Shown piece by piece: positions 55,911-63,119 of a stretch of 64,000 bases of DNA. The DNA is from Amycolatopsis roodepoortensis. Lineage in GTDB: Bacteria; Actinomycetota; Actinomycetes; Mycobacteriales; Pseudonocardiaceae. The stretch's first letter is position 1. Each line of letters opens with the position of its first letter. The stretch spans positions 3,534,001 to 3,598,000 of the forward strand of contig NZ_JADBEJ010000005.1 in NCBI RefSeq assembly GCF_014873915.1. The letters are read 5' to 3'. Under the pieces are notes generated by a model. That model was not told the DNA's origin. It saw nothing but the letters and a program-made list of their open reading frames with translations, and did not search any database. Both the position numbers and the translations under genes were made by a program.

Positions 55911-56363
55911 ATGACCGAGCGACCGGCGAAGGCCTCGATCGTCAGCGGGTACTTCAACCCGCTCCACCAGGGCCATCTCGATCTGTTCGAGGCCGCGCAG
56001 GCGCGGTCCGGCTACCTGATCGTCATCGTCAACAACGATCACCAGCAGGTCCTCAAGAAGGGCAGGGTGATCCAGACCGAGGACGTCCGCGCCCGGATCG
56101 TCCGCGCGCTGCGCATCGTCGACGACGTGTACATCGCCGTCGAGCAGGGGCCGGGCATCAACGAGTCGTTCGACCAGATCCGCGCGGCGTACCCCGACAC
56201 GGAGCTCGAGTTCTGCAACGGCGGCGACCGGCGCAACGTCGACGAGCTCCCGGCCGACGAAGTCGAGGCAGGGGCCCGCAACAACATCTCGATGATCTAC
56301 GGCATCGGCGGCACGGACAAGGCCGACTCCAGCACCCGGATCCTTTCGGACATGGAAGCCTGA
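55911..56363 (+). CDS. Cytidylyltransferase-like (nucleotidyltransferase) protein
   Basis: A 150-residue protein of the HxGH nucleotidyltransferase fold: SGYFNPLHQGHLDLFEAA (residues about 10-27), IVNNDHQQVLKKGRVI and FCNGGDRRNVDELP. It resembles glycerol-3-phosphate or ethanolamine-phosphate cytidylyltransferases and would join a phosphorylated substrate to a nucleotide. The final ISSTR loop is replaced by DSSTRIL. The substrate is unknown. GGAGG nine bases upstream fixes the ATG. Confidence 0.83.
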   Translation: MTERPAKASIVSGYFNPLHQGHLDLFEAAQARSGYLIVIVNNDHQQVLKKGRVIQTEDVRARIVRALRIVDDVYIAVEQGPGINESFDQIRAAYPDTELEFCNGGDRRNVDELPADEVEAGARNNISMIYGIGGTDKADSSTRILSDMEA

Positions 56364-56500
56364 GGCCTGGCGGCCCGCCAACTTTTGTCGGAAGACGTTT
56401 GCGGGTCTGCTGACGGCGGCCGCACCTAGGGCCTACCCTAGACAACACACAGTCGGCCCTGATCCCAGAGGGCCCCAGGTCAGTCGGGAGGCCTAGGGGA

Positions 56501-57001
56501 ATGGACCCCCGTGCTCGGGCGGACGCCTTGCTCGCACGCGCAAACGCGCGTGGAGCCTTCGTCGTGACACCGGACAACGCGACGTCTCCGATGGACTCCG
56601 CGAACACCCAGCAGATCCCCCGATCGGTGGTCGCCGAGATCGACCGTTCCTCGGACCCGGATACGACCACTCAGCTGCCGGCTTCGTTGATCGCCGAGAA
56701 CGATCACCCGCTCGCGGGACCCGAACCGACGACGCGGCTGGACCTGCCGCCGGCTCGGGGCGAAGGCTCGACCCAGCCGCAGCCGTACCCGCGCCGCCCC
56801 GGCGCTCCGCAGCAGACCAGGCCTTTGCCGCAGGCGACGGCCCCGCTCACCCGGCGGCCGCCCGCCGCGCCGGTGCAGAGTCCCCTGATCGAGCAGCCGG
56901 AGCCGGAGACCGTCGAGAACGAGGTCGGCGGCCTGGTGCCGACGGTGAAGCAGAACCCTTCGGGGCGGTCGAACCTCTCGCGCCGCCTGGACGGTATTTA
57001 G
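56501..57001 (+). CDS. Conserved hypothetical protein, Pro/Thr-rich
   Basis: A 166-residue soluble protein. It starts MDPRARADALLARANARGAF, has a Thr/Gln-rich middle with TTTQLP and TTRLDLP, a proline-rich part (95-125), and ends GGLVPTVKQNPSGRSNLSRR. No domain was recognised and no membrane segment is present. GGGAG lies 10 bases before the ATG. A TACCCT box near 56443 may be its promoter. Confidence 0.7.
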   Translation: MDPRARADALLARANARGAFVVTPDNATSPMDSANTQQIPRSVVAEIDRSSDPDTTTQLPASLIAENDHPLAGPEPTTRLDLPPARGEGSTQPQPYPRRPGAPQQTRPLPQATAPLTRRPPAAPVQSPLIEQPEPETVENEVGGLVPTVKQNPSGRSNLSRRLDGI

Positions 57002-57017
57002 CTCCTTCACGTGCCTC

Positions 57018-58058
57018 TCAGGAAGCGCGGATAACCCGGTCGATCTCCTTGATCGCCGCACCCCCGCCGTACGTGGCGTTGGACAGCATCGCGACGTCCA
57101 GCCCCTCGGCGGGGTAGTGCCGCATCAGCGAGCAGACGCCGACGTTCCCGCCGTCCTTGTAGTAGTGCCGCACCGAGCCGTCCGATGCCAGGACGAATTC
57201 GAGGCCGAAGCCGTACCAGACGCCGCTGCTGTGAAGCACCTGCGGCGTCAGGAACTCCTTCGTGCGCGCAGGACTCAGGAGCCGTTCCCCGCGGATCGCC
57301 CGCAGCAGCCGGACGAGGTCGCCGACGGTGCAGTACAGGCCACCATCGGGTGAACCGATCGGCGGATAACTGAAGATGTTCTGCTTCCAGCCCGTGACCC
57401 GCTCACCGTCGAGGAGGGGATCCCAGCCTTCGGCGACCCTCGGCTCCGGATCACGGCGGTCGAAGAAACCCGAATCGGTCATCCCCGCGCGGTCGAGCAC
57501 GGCCTCGCGGACGTGGTCGCGATAAGGCCGTCCGGTGATCTCCTCGATCACCAGCCCGGCGAGGATGTATCCCGAATTGCAGTACCGGCAGCCCTCGCCC
57601 GGCGCGAAATTCGGTGCCCGATAAGCGAAATTGGGCAGGTGATCCCGCGTTTCGATCACGGAGTACACCGGCTTGTCGACCCACAACGCCTCGTAACTCT
57701 CGCCGGCTTCCTCGTCGGCGTCGTCGGCGATCCCGGACGTGTGCGTGAGCAGGTGCCGCGTCGTCGCCCCGGTCGCGACCGCCGTACCGGCGAGGTCGAC
57801 GAGCTCGCCGATCGGACGGTCGAGGTCCAGCCGTCCCTCGTCGGCCAGCCGCAACGCGGCGATCGCGGTGACGACCTTGGTGATCGACGCGATGTCGTAC
57901 CGGACGTCCGGCGCGTTCGGTACCGACCAGCGCCGGCTGGCCAGGCCGTATCCGTGTTCGAACAGCGTCTCGTCCCCGCGCCGGATCAGCACGACGCCGG
58001 AGAAGCGGTCCTCCCCGGCGCGTTCCGTCAGCCAGGTGTCGAGTGCGGCGAAGTCCAT
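57018..58058 (-). CDS. Beta-lactamase-family serine hydrolase
   Basis: A 346-residue class C beta-lactamase/esterase-like protein: nucleophile motif SITK (SxxK, residues about 58-61), YCNSGY (YxN) and a C-terminal HYYKDGGNVG in place of KTG. No signal peptide is visible, so it is probably cytoplasmic and an esterase or peptidase rather than a true beta-lactamase. TACCGT six bases before the ATG shows a leaderless start. Confidence 0.87.
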   Translation of the reverse strand: MDFAALDTWLTERAGEDRFSGVVLIRRGDETLFEHGYGLASRRWSVPNAPDVRYDIASITKVVTAIAALRLADEGRLDLDRPIGELVDLAGTAVATGATTRHLLTHTSGIADDADEEAGESYEALWVDKPVYSVIETRDHLPNFAYRAPNFAPGEGCRYCNSGYILAGLVIEEITGRPYRDHVREAVLDRAGMTDSGFFDRRDPEPRVAEGWDPLLDGERVTGWKQNIFSYPPIGSPDGGLYCTVGDLVRLLRAIRGERLLSPARTKEFLTPQVLHSSGVWYGFGLEFVLASDGSVRHYYKDGGNVGVCSLMRHYPAEGLDVAMLSNATYGGGAAIKEIDRVIRAS

Positions 58059-58116
58059 GCACCGACGGTAACGACGGCAGGGAGCCGAGTCGCGCGAATT
58101 CCGGTGGCCGGAACGG

Positions 58117-58983
58117 TTACTTCCGGCGCGTTTCGAGCTTGAGGCGCAGCGCGAGACCTGCCTTGACCGCGAGCATGACCGGCTTCCACAGGAGACCGCG
58201 GTGACGGTCCGCGAGGTAGCGGTACGCGCTGTCGTGGTGCGCACGCAGCATCTTCGCCGAAGCCTTCGAAGTCGAGTGCCCGCCGATGTGCATGACACTG
58301 GACGAAGGCGCGTACACGTTCAGCCAGCCCGCGCGGTTCAGCCGATCACCGAGGTCGACGTCCTCGAAGTACATGAAATAGCGCGTGTCGAACCCGTCTA
58401 CCGAGTCGAAGGCCTCGCGGCGGAACAGCTGGCAGGACCCGGAAAGCCAGCCCGCCGTGCGCTCGACCGGTGCGCCGGTCTCCTGCCGGTACTGCCGCGT
58501 CCACGGGTTGCCCGGCCAGATCTTGCCGAGCGCCGCGTGCCCGATCCCCCGGCCGAAGGACGGAAGGAGCCGCGCCGACGGGTAGACGGTGCCGTCGAGA
58601 TCGTGGATGAGCGGCCCGAACGCGCCACCGCGCGGCCAGCGTTCGGCCACCTCGAGCAACGCGTCGAGCGAACCGGGTTCCCATTCGACGTCCGGGTTCA
58701 CTACGGCGACCCAGCCGTAGCTGTCGTCGAGTTCCGCGACACCCCGGTTGGCGGCCGTGCCGTAACCGACGTTCTCGCCGATCCTGAGCAGCTTGACGTT
58801 GTCCCGGCGGGCGGCCTTGTCCAGCGCGTCGTCGCCCGTGGAGTCGTTGTCGGCGACGACGACCTGGACGTCCCGGTCCGTCGCCTTCTCGAGCGTGTCG
58901 AGGAACTTCTCCAGGGTTTCGCCGGGGAAGTACGTCACGGTCACGACGGCGAGCCCGTCGCCGTAGCTGGGGTGCTCAGTCAC
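58117..58983 (-). CDS. wbbL: Rhamnosyltransferase WbbL (GT2)
   Basis: A 288-residue GT2 enzyme very like M. tuberculosis WbbL, which adds rhamnose from dTDP-rhamnose to decaprenyl-diphospho-GlcNAc, the linker joining arabinogalactan to peptidoglycan. Seen: VVVADNDSTGDDALDK, VNPDVEWEPGSLDALL, GPLIHDLDGTVYPSARLLPS, GWLSGSCQLFRREAF and YFMYFEDVDLGDRLNRAGW. The nearby fbiA/fbiB parallels the mycobacterial locus. GTG 58983 has GACAAT six bases upstream; a second GTG at 58998 is possible. Confidence 0.9.
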   Translation of the reverse strand: MTEHPSYGDGLAVVTVTYFPGETLEKFLDTLEKATDRDVQVVVADNDSTGDDALDKAARRDNVKLLRIGENVGYGTAANRGVAELDDSYGWVAVVNPDVEWEPGSLDALLEVAERWPRGGAFGPLIHDLDGTVYPSARLLPSFGRGIGHAALGKIWPGNPWTRQYRQETGAPVERTAGWLSGSCQLFRREAFDSVDGFDTRYFMYFEDVDLGDRLNRAGWLNVYAPSSSVMHIGGHSTSKASAKMLRAHHDSAYRYLADRHRGLLWKPVMLAVKAGLALRLKLETRRK

Positions 58984-59111
58984 GCGGCCATTGTCCACCC
59001 GTCACCGAACGCGATCGCGCCGCACCCACCCCGACGCCCAGGGTTGCGCGGTGGCAACTGCACGTATGCACCCCGCTTCGTTCCGTGATCGTCGCCGGGC
59101 AGAATTGACCG

Positions 59112-59645
59112 ATGCCCGTGCACGCCTTCATCGACGAATCGGTGCGAGATCAGCGATACCTCCTGTGCATGACCCTGGTCGCCCCCGCACAGCTCGCGCC
59201 CTCGCGACGAGAGTTGAGCTCGTTGCTGCTTCCCGGCGCACGGGAACTGCACTTCAAGAAGGAAAAGGAACCCCGGCGCAGGCAACTGATCGACCGCATA
59301 GCCGCGTTGAAGGTCACGACGACCATCTACCTGGGCTCGTGCACCCGGAAAACAGAGGAAGCGACGAGACAGAAATGCCTCGAACGCGCTGTCACCGACC
59401 TACTCGCCAAGAACGCTCACCGGCTGGTTCTGGACTCGCGCGACCATCGAGATGTCCACGATCGCCAGACCATGCAGAGAGCCCTCGGCCACCGGCCGTC
59501 CAAGACCGAGCTCACCTACGAACATCTGAATTCGACCGCCGAACCCCTGCTGTGGATTTCCGACGCGGTGGGCTGGTGTTTCGGCGCGGGCGGTGATTGG
59601 CGCCGAAGAGCGAGCAGGCTCATCGACTCGATCATCGAACCCTGA
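59112..59645 (+). CDS. DUF3800-like protein (RNase H-type fold)
   Basis: A 177-residue protein with acidic positions typical of DUF3800: AFIDES at the start (Asp8, Glu9), HRLVLDSRD in the middle and PLLWISDAVGW near the end. DUF3800 proteins are thought to be RNase H-like and are scattered in mobile or defence contexts; none has a clear function. It is less GC-rich than the flanking glycosyltransferase genes and interrupts them, suggesting acquisition. CAGAAT six bases before the ATG suggests a leaderless start. Confidence 0.7.
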   Translation: MPVHAFIDESVRDQRYLLCMTLVAPAQLAPSRRELSSLLLPGARELHFKKEKEPRRRQLIDRIAALKVTTTIYLGSCTRKTEEATRQKCLERAVTDLLAKNAHRLVLDSRDHRDVHDRQTMQRALGHRPSKTELTYEHLNSTAEPLLWISDAVGWCFGAGGDWRRRASRLIDSIIEP

Positions 59646-59652
59646 ACGGCGA

Positions 59653-59692
59653 AAAGCCCGCGAGACGACCGTCCGGACGCGTCACGGGCTTT
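59653..59692. terminator. Terminator of the DUF3800-like gene
   Basis: AAAGCCCG (59653-59660) pairs with CGGGCTTT (59685-59692). A second small hairpin, GGCCCC/GGGGCC, is at 59700-59714. Both lie between the DUF3800-like stop and the convergent glycosyltransferase end. Confidence 0.65.
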
Positions 59693-59799
59693 CATACTCG
59701 GCCCCACCGGGGCCTCGCACCTCAAGCATACCTCACGAGCCGCATGCGGCTCCCCGGCAGAGACAGGACCTCGGCATCGAACGCGACGCCGCCGGAGGC

Positions 59800-59819
59800 G
59801 GTAGCAAAGGTCCCTTGCT
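59800..59819 (+). repeat. 20-bp repeat, copy 9
   Basis: GGTAGCAAAGGTCCCTTGCT, 29 bases from the stop of the convergent glycosyltransferase gene. Confidence 0.9.
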
Positions 59820-59848
59820 CCCCGACACTCACGAGACGTGAGTGATCC

Positions 59849-61003
59849 TCAGCCAGCCCGCCGCTGCGCATGCCGGTGCCAGGCCTTCGCGTAAGCCTCC
59901 CGATGCCGCTCCGCGGTCGTCGCCCACGAGAACTCCTTCGCGCGCCGAAGCGCGGCTTCGGCCAGCTCCGCCCGTCGAGCCGGGTCGTCGAGGAGCTCCG
60001 AGATGGCCGCCGCGACGTCTCCGGCACCGACCCCGCAGTAGGCGACCGCGTCCCCGCCGACCTCCGGCAGCGAAAGCCGCCGGGTCGTGAGCACGGCCGC
60101 GCCGCACGCCATCGCCTCCAGCACCGGTAGCCCGAATCCCTCGCCGAGGCTCGGGTACGCGACCAGTTCGGAGCCGCCGAGGAAGCCGGCGAGCGTGTCG
60201 AACGGCAGATATCCGGCCCGGATCACCCGCAGCCGGTGCGGGACGGCGTCGAGCGCGCGTTCGACCTGCGAATCCCAGCCCGGCTGCCCGGCCAGCACCA
60301 GCGCCGGAGGGTTCGGCCTGCCGATCACGGCGTGTGCGAAGCCGCGGATCAGCGCGGGCACGTTCTTGCGCGGTTCCAGCGCGCCGAGGAAGGCGACGTA
60401 CGGAGTCTTCCCGAGCCCGACGGCCTGGCGCGCGGCCTCGATTTCGGCGGGCGAGGGCGGATGGAACCGGTCCGGTTCGACGCCGTGATGGATGATCTCC
60501 AGTTCCGCGTTGCGCACTTGGCCGACGCGCTCCAGCTCGGCCGCCGTCGCGATGCTCGGCACGATGCACAGCGTCGCGCGGCGAAGCGCCGTCGCGGTCC
60601 ATGCGCGGAAGAAGCGCGCTTTCACCGAAGAGTGCAACACCGCGTCGGTGAAGAAGGTCGCGTCGTGCAACGTCACCACCGAAGCGGCCGGGCTGGCCAG
60701 CGGCATCGTGTAATGCGGTGAATGGACGACGTCGGCGGCGAGCCGCCGAACCAGCCGGGGCAGGGTCGCCTGCTCCCAGGTCAGCCTGGCCGTCCTGGTC
60801 GACGTCGACGGCGAGGTGGGCACGATCCGCGCGCCGGGCGCCAGCCGGTCGTACAACACCGCGTCCCGCGGCTGGCAGACGACGGTGATCCGCGCGCCGT
60901 CCCCATCCAGCGCCGCGACCAGCGAATCCACGTAACGTCCGACGCCACCCCGGTCCGCGGGGACGGCGGTCGCGTCGATCAGCACGCGAGGGTCATCGGT
61001 CAC
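59849..61003 (-). CDS. Glycosyltransferase family 4 (GT-B)
   Basis: A 384-residue GT-B enzyme. N-terminal acceptor domain begins VLIDATAVPADRGGVGRYVD; donor domain has VAFLGALEPRKNVPALIRGF and the EX7E motif GEGFGLPVLEAMACG. It resembles mannosyl- or rhamnosyltransferases using nucleotide sugars. The GTG at 61003 has TACCCT six bases upstream (leaderless); an ATG at 61027 lacks any signal. It belongs to the envelope-polysaccharide cluster. Confidence 0.88.
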   Translation of the reverse strand: MTDDPRVLIDATAVPADRGGVGRYVDSLVAALDGDGARITVVCQPRDAVLYDRLAPGARIVPTSPSTSTRTARLTWEQATLPRLVRRLAADVVHSPHYTMPLASPAASVVTLHDATFFTDAVLHSSVKARFFRAWTATALRRATLCIVPSIATAAELERVGQVRNAELEIIHHGVEPDRFHPPSPAEIEAARQAVGLGKTPYVAFLGALEPRKNVPALIRGFAHAVIGRPNPPALVLAGQPGWDSQVERALDAVPHRLRVIRAGYLPFDTLAGFLGGSELVAYPSLGEGFGLPVLEAMACGAAVLTTRRLSLPEVGGDAVAYCGVGAGDVAAAISELLDDPARRAELAEAALRRAKEFSWATTAERHREAYAKAWHRHAQRRAG

Positions 61004-61088
61004 CCTAGGAGGGTACGGCGGTGCCATGGGTCCGCGGTGGGGAACCGACAGATTCGCGCCACGCGAGGAAAACTCCGGCTGAATCCGG

Positions 61089-62156
61089 TCAAGCAACCCG
61101 CTGGCGCAGGTGGAGACCCCAGACTGCGGAAGCGGCACGCTGCCAGGTGAACTCACTCGAACGGCGGAGACCACTGTCACGCAGCGTCGCCGCACGCTCC
61201 GGATGGTCGAGTACGTCGCGAAGGGCATGCGCAAGCGTTTGCGCCTCGCCGATAGGGACCGTCACGCCCGCTCCCCCGGCCACCTCGACCAGGGCCGGGA
61301 CGTCCGAGTGCACCACCGGCACCCCAGCAGCCATCGCCTCGATCAGCGGCAGCCCGAATCCCTCCGCCCGGCTCGGCATCGCCAGTACCGACGCGCCCCT
61401 CAGCGCGAACGCCAGTTCCGCGTCGCTCACCTTCCCCAGCACCCGGACGTCGGCGCCGTGCTCGCGCGCCAGCGCCACGGGGTCGATGCCGCCCCAGCCC
61501 GGCTGGCCCGCCAGCACCAGCGGCACCCCGATCCGGCCGGCGGCGTCGATCAGCACGTCGATGCCCTTGCGCGGCTCGATGGTCCCGATCGCGAGCACGT
61601 ACCGCTCCGGCAGCGCGACCTCGGTGAACGCGGCGGGCGGGCGGACACCGTGCGGGATCACGCGCAGCGGCACCGAGACCGGAACCAGGGCGGTGAGCTC
61701 GTCCGCAATCGCTTGCGTCGGCACGGTCAAAGCGGTCGCCCGCGACGCGGCCCGCGCGATCACCGCCTTGTGCCACGAGACACCGCGCGGGGTCAACGTC
61801 TCGGGATGCGTCCAGGGCACGGTGTCGTGCACCGCGACCGAAAGCGTCCGCCCCTTCGGCACGCGGGCGGGCGCGAGCGGTGTCGGCGCGTGAACGGCGT
61901 CGCCGCCCGGCCACCACGGCAGGCCCAGCTGCCACGCGGCGATCAACGCCCGGGGCGGGACCGGCAGCACGCGTGGACCCTCGACGCCTTCGACGACCGC
62001 GGCGTCGATGTCGGCGTGCCGCGCGACCACGCTCGACACCGTCCAGCCCGGCGGCGCCGTCTCGGCGAGGGCGCGCAGCAGCTCGCCGGTGTAGCGGCCG
62101 GTCCCGCCGGGGACGGGCGCCAGCAGCTGCTCCGCGAGCACGACCAGTTCGGGCAT
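61089..62156 (-). CDS. Glycosyltransferase family 4 (GT-B)
   Basis: A 355-residue GT-B enzyme paralogous to its downstream neighbour: AEQLLAPVPGGTGRYTGELL, VLAIGTIEPRKGIDVLIDAA and AEGFGLPLIEAMAAG (EX7E). The donor and acceptor are unknown. Its ATG is 19 bases from the divergent GT2 start, with -10 boxes that overlap. The next gene on the strand starts 85 bases after its stop. Confidence 0.88.
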   Translation of the reverse strand: MPELVVLAEQLLAPVPGGTGRYTGELLRALAETAPPGWTVSSVVARHADIDAAVVEGVEGPRVLPVPPRALIAAWQLGLPWWPGGDAVHAPTPLAPARVPKGRTLSVAVHDTVPWTHPETLTPRGVSWHKAVIARAASRATALTVPTQAIADELTALVPVSVPLRVIPHGVRPPAAFTEVALPERYVLAIGTIEPRKGIDVLIDAAGRIGVPLVLAGQPGWGGIDPVALAREHGADVRVLGKVSDAELAFALRGASVLAMPSRAEGFGLPLIEAMAAGVPVVHSDVPALVEVAGGAGVTVPIGEAQTLAHALRDVLDHPERAATLRDSGLRRSSEFTWQRAASAVWGLHLRQRVA

Positions 62157-62175
62157 GGTCTCTATTCTCTCTGGC
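62157..62175. promoter_or_regulatory. 19-base divergent promoter with overlapping -10 boxes
   Basis: Plus-strand TATTCT (62163-62168) ends seven bases before ATG 62176; minus-strand GAGAAT (62164-62169) ends seven bases before ATG 62156. Only one polymerase can occupy the site at a time. Confidence 0.5.
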
Positions 62176-63087
62176 ATGACCAGCACCACCGTCGTCGTGG
62201 TCACCTGGCGCGGCGCCGCGCACATCACCGCCTGCCTCGACGCGCTCGCCGCGCAGACCCGCCCGCATCGGACGCTGGTCGTCGACAACGCCTCCGACGA
62301 CGGAACGGCCGAGCTGCTCGCCGCCCATCCGTCGAAGCCCGAGGTGCTCCGGCTGCGGCACAACACCGGGTACGCGGGCGCCATGGCCGCCGCGCTGGAC
62401 GAAGTGGACACCCCGCTGATGGCCTGGCTGAACGATGACGCCGCCCCGGCCCCGGGTTGGCTCGCGACCTGCGAAGACACCCTCGCCAAGGCTCCGCTCG
62501 CCGCCGCCGTGAGCGCCCGGCTGACGCTGGCCGACGGAACCGTCCAGTCCACCGGCGTCCGCCTGACCGCCGACGGCCACGGCGCCGACCTGCCCGAGCC
62601 CGCCGGCGAGGTCTTCGGTTTCTGCGGGGGCGCGGCCGTCCTGAACGTCGAAGCACTCCGTTCCGTCGGCGGCGTCCCGGCCTCCTATTTCTGCTACTAC
62701 GAGGACACCGACACCGCGTGGCGGCTGCGGCTGGCGGGCTGGGACGTCGTCGGCGCCGAAGCCGAGGTCACCCACCGGCATGGCGCGAGCACCCGGCCGG
62801 GTTCGGTCCAGTTCCATCTGTGGAATGAACGCAACCGCCTCCTGACCCTCCTGCGGTGTGCTCCGCGCGCGGTGGCGATCCGCCAGCTGGTGAAGTTCGC
62901 CGTGCTCACCCTGGTACTGCCCCTTCGTGGGAAACCGGCGGCACCGAACTTCCGTCCGAGCCTTCGGTGCCGGGTCCTCGGCGCCGTCGCCGCCCGCCTG
63001 CCGCGCACGCTGCTCGAGCGGCGGGCCATCGGGCGCCGGGCGACACTGGGCCGAGGCGCGGTCTGGGACGCGTGGGCGGGCAATTAA
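62176..63087 (+). CDS. Glycosyltransferase family 2
   Basis: A 303-residue GT-A enzyme: VVVTWRGAAHITACLDALAA, TLVVDNASDDGTAELL, metal motif WLNDDAAPAPGW, GGAAVLNVEALRSVGG and YYEDTDTAWRLRLAGWDV. The C-terminal 70 residues are basic and amphipathic, suggesting membrane contact. It belongs to the rhamnosyl/galactofuranosyl-like group; the substrate is unknown. Confidence 0.9.
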   Translation: MTSTTVVVVTWRGAAHITACLDALAAQTRPHRTLVVDNASDDGTAELLAAHPSKPEVLRLRHNTGYAGAMAAALDEVDTPLMAWLNDDAAPAPGWLATCEDTLAKAPLAAAVSARLTLADGTVQSTGVRLTADGHGADLPEPAGEVFGFCGGAAVLNVEALRSVGGVPASYFCYYEDTDTAWRLRLAGWDVVGAEAEVTHRHGASTRPGSVQFHLWNERNRLLTLLRCAPRAVAIRQLVKFAVLTLVLPLRGKPAAPNFRPSLRCRVLGAVAARLPRTLLERRAIGRRATLGRGAVWDAWAGN

Positions 63088-63119
63088 GCTTGCCCCAATC
63101 GAGAGCAGGGAGTACGGCT

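Noticed and set aside
57018..58058. A beta-lactamase antibiotic-resistance gene
   Set aside because: SxxK and YxN are present, but there is no signal peptide and no KTG triad; an intracellular esterase or peptidase fits better.
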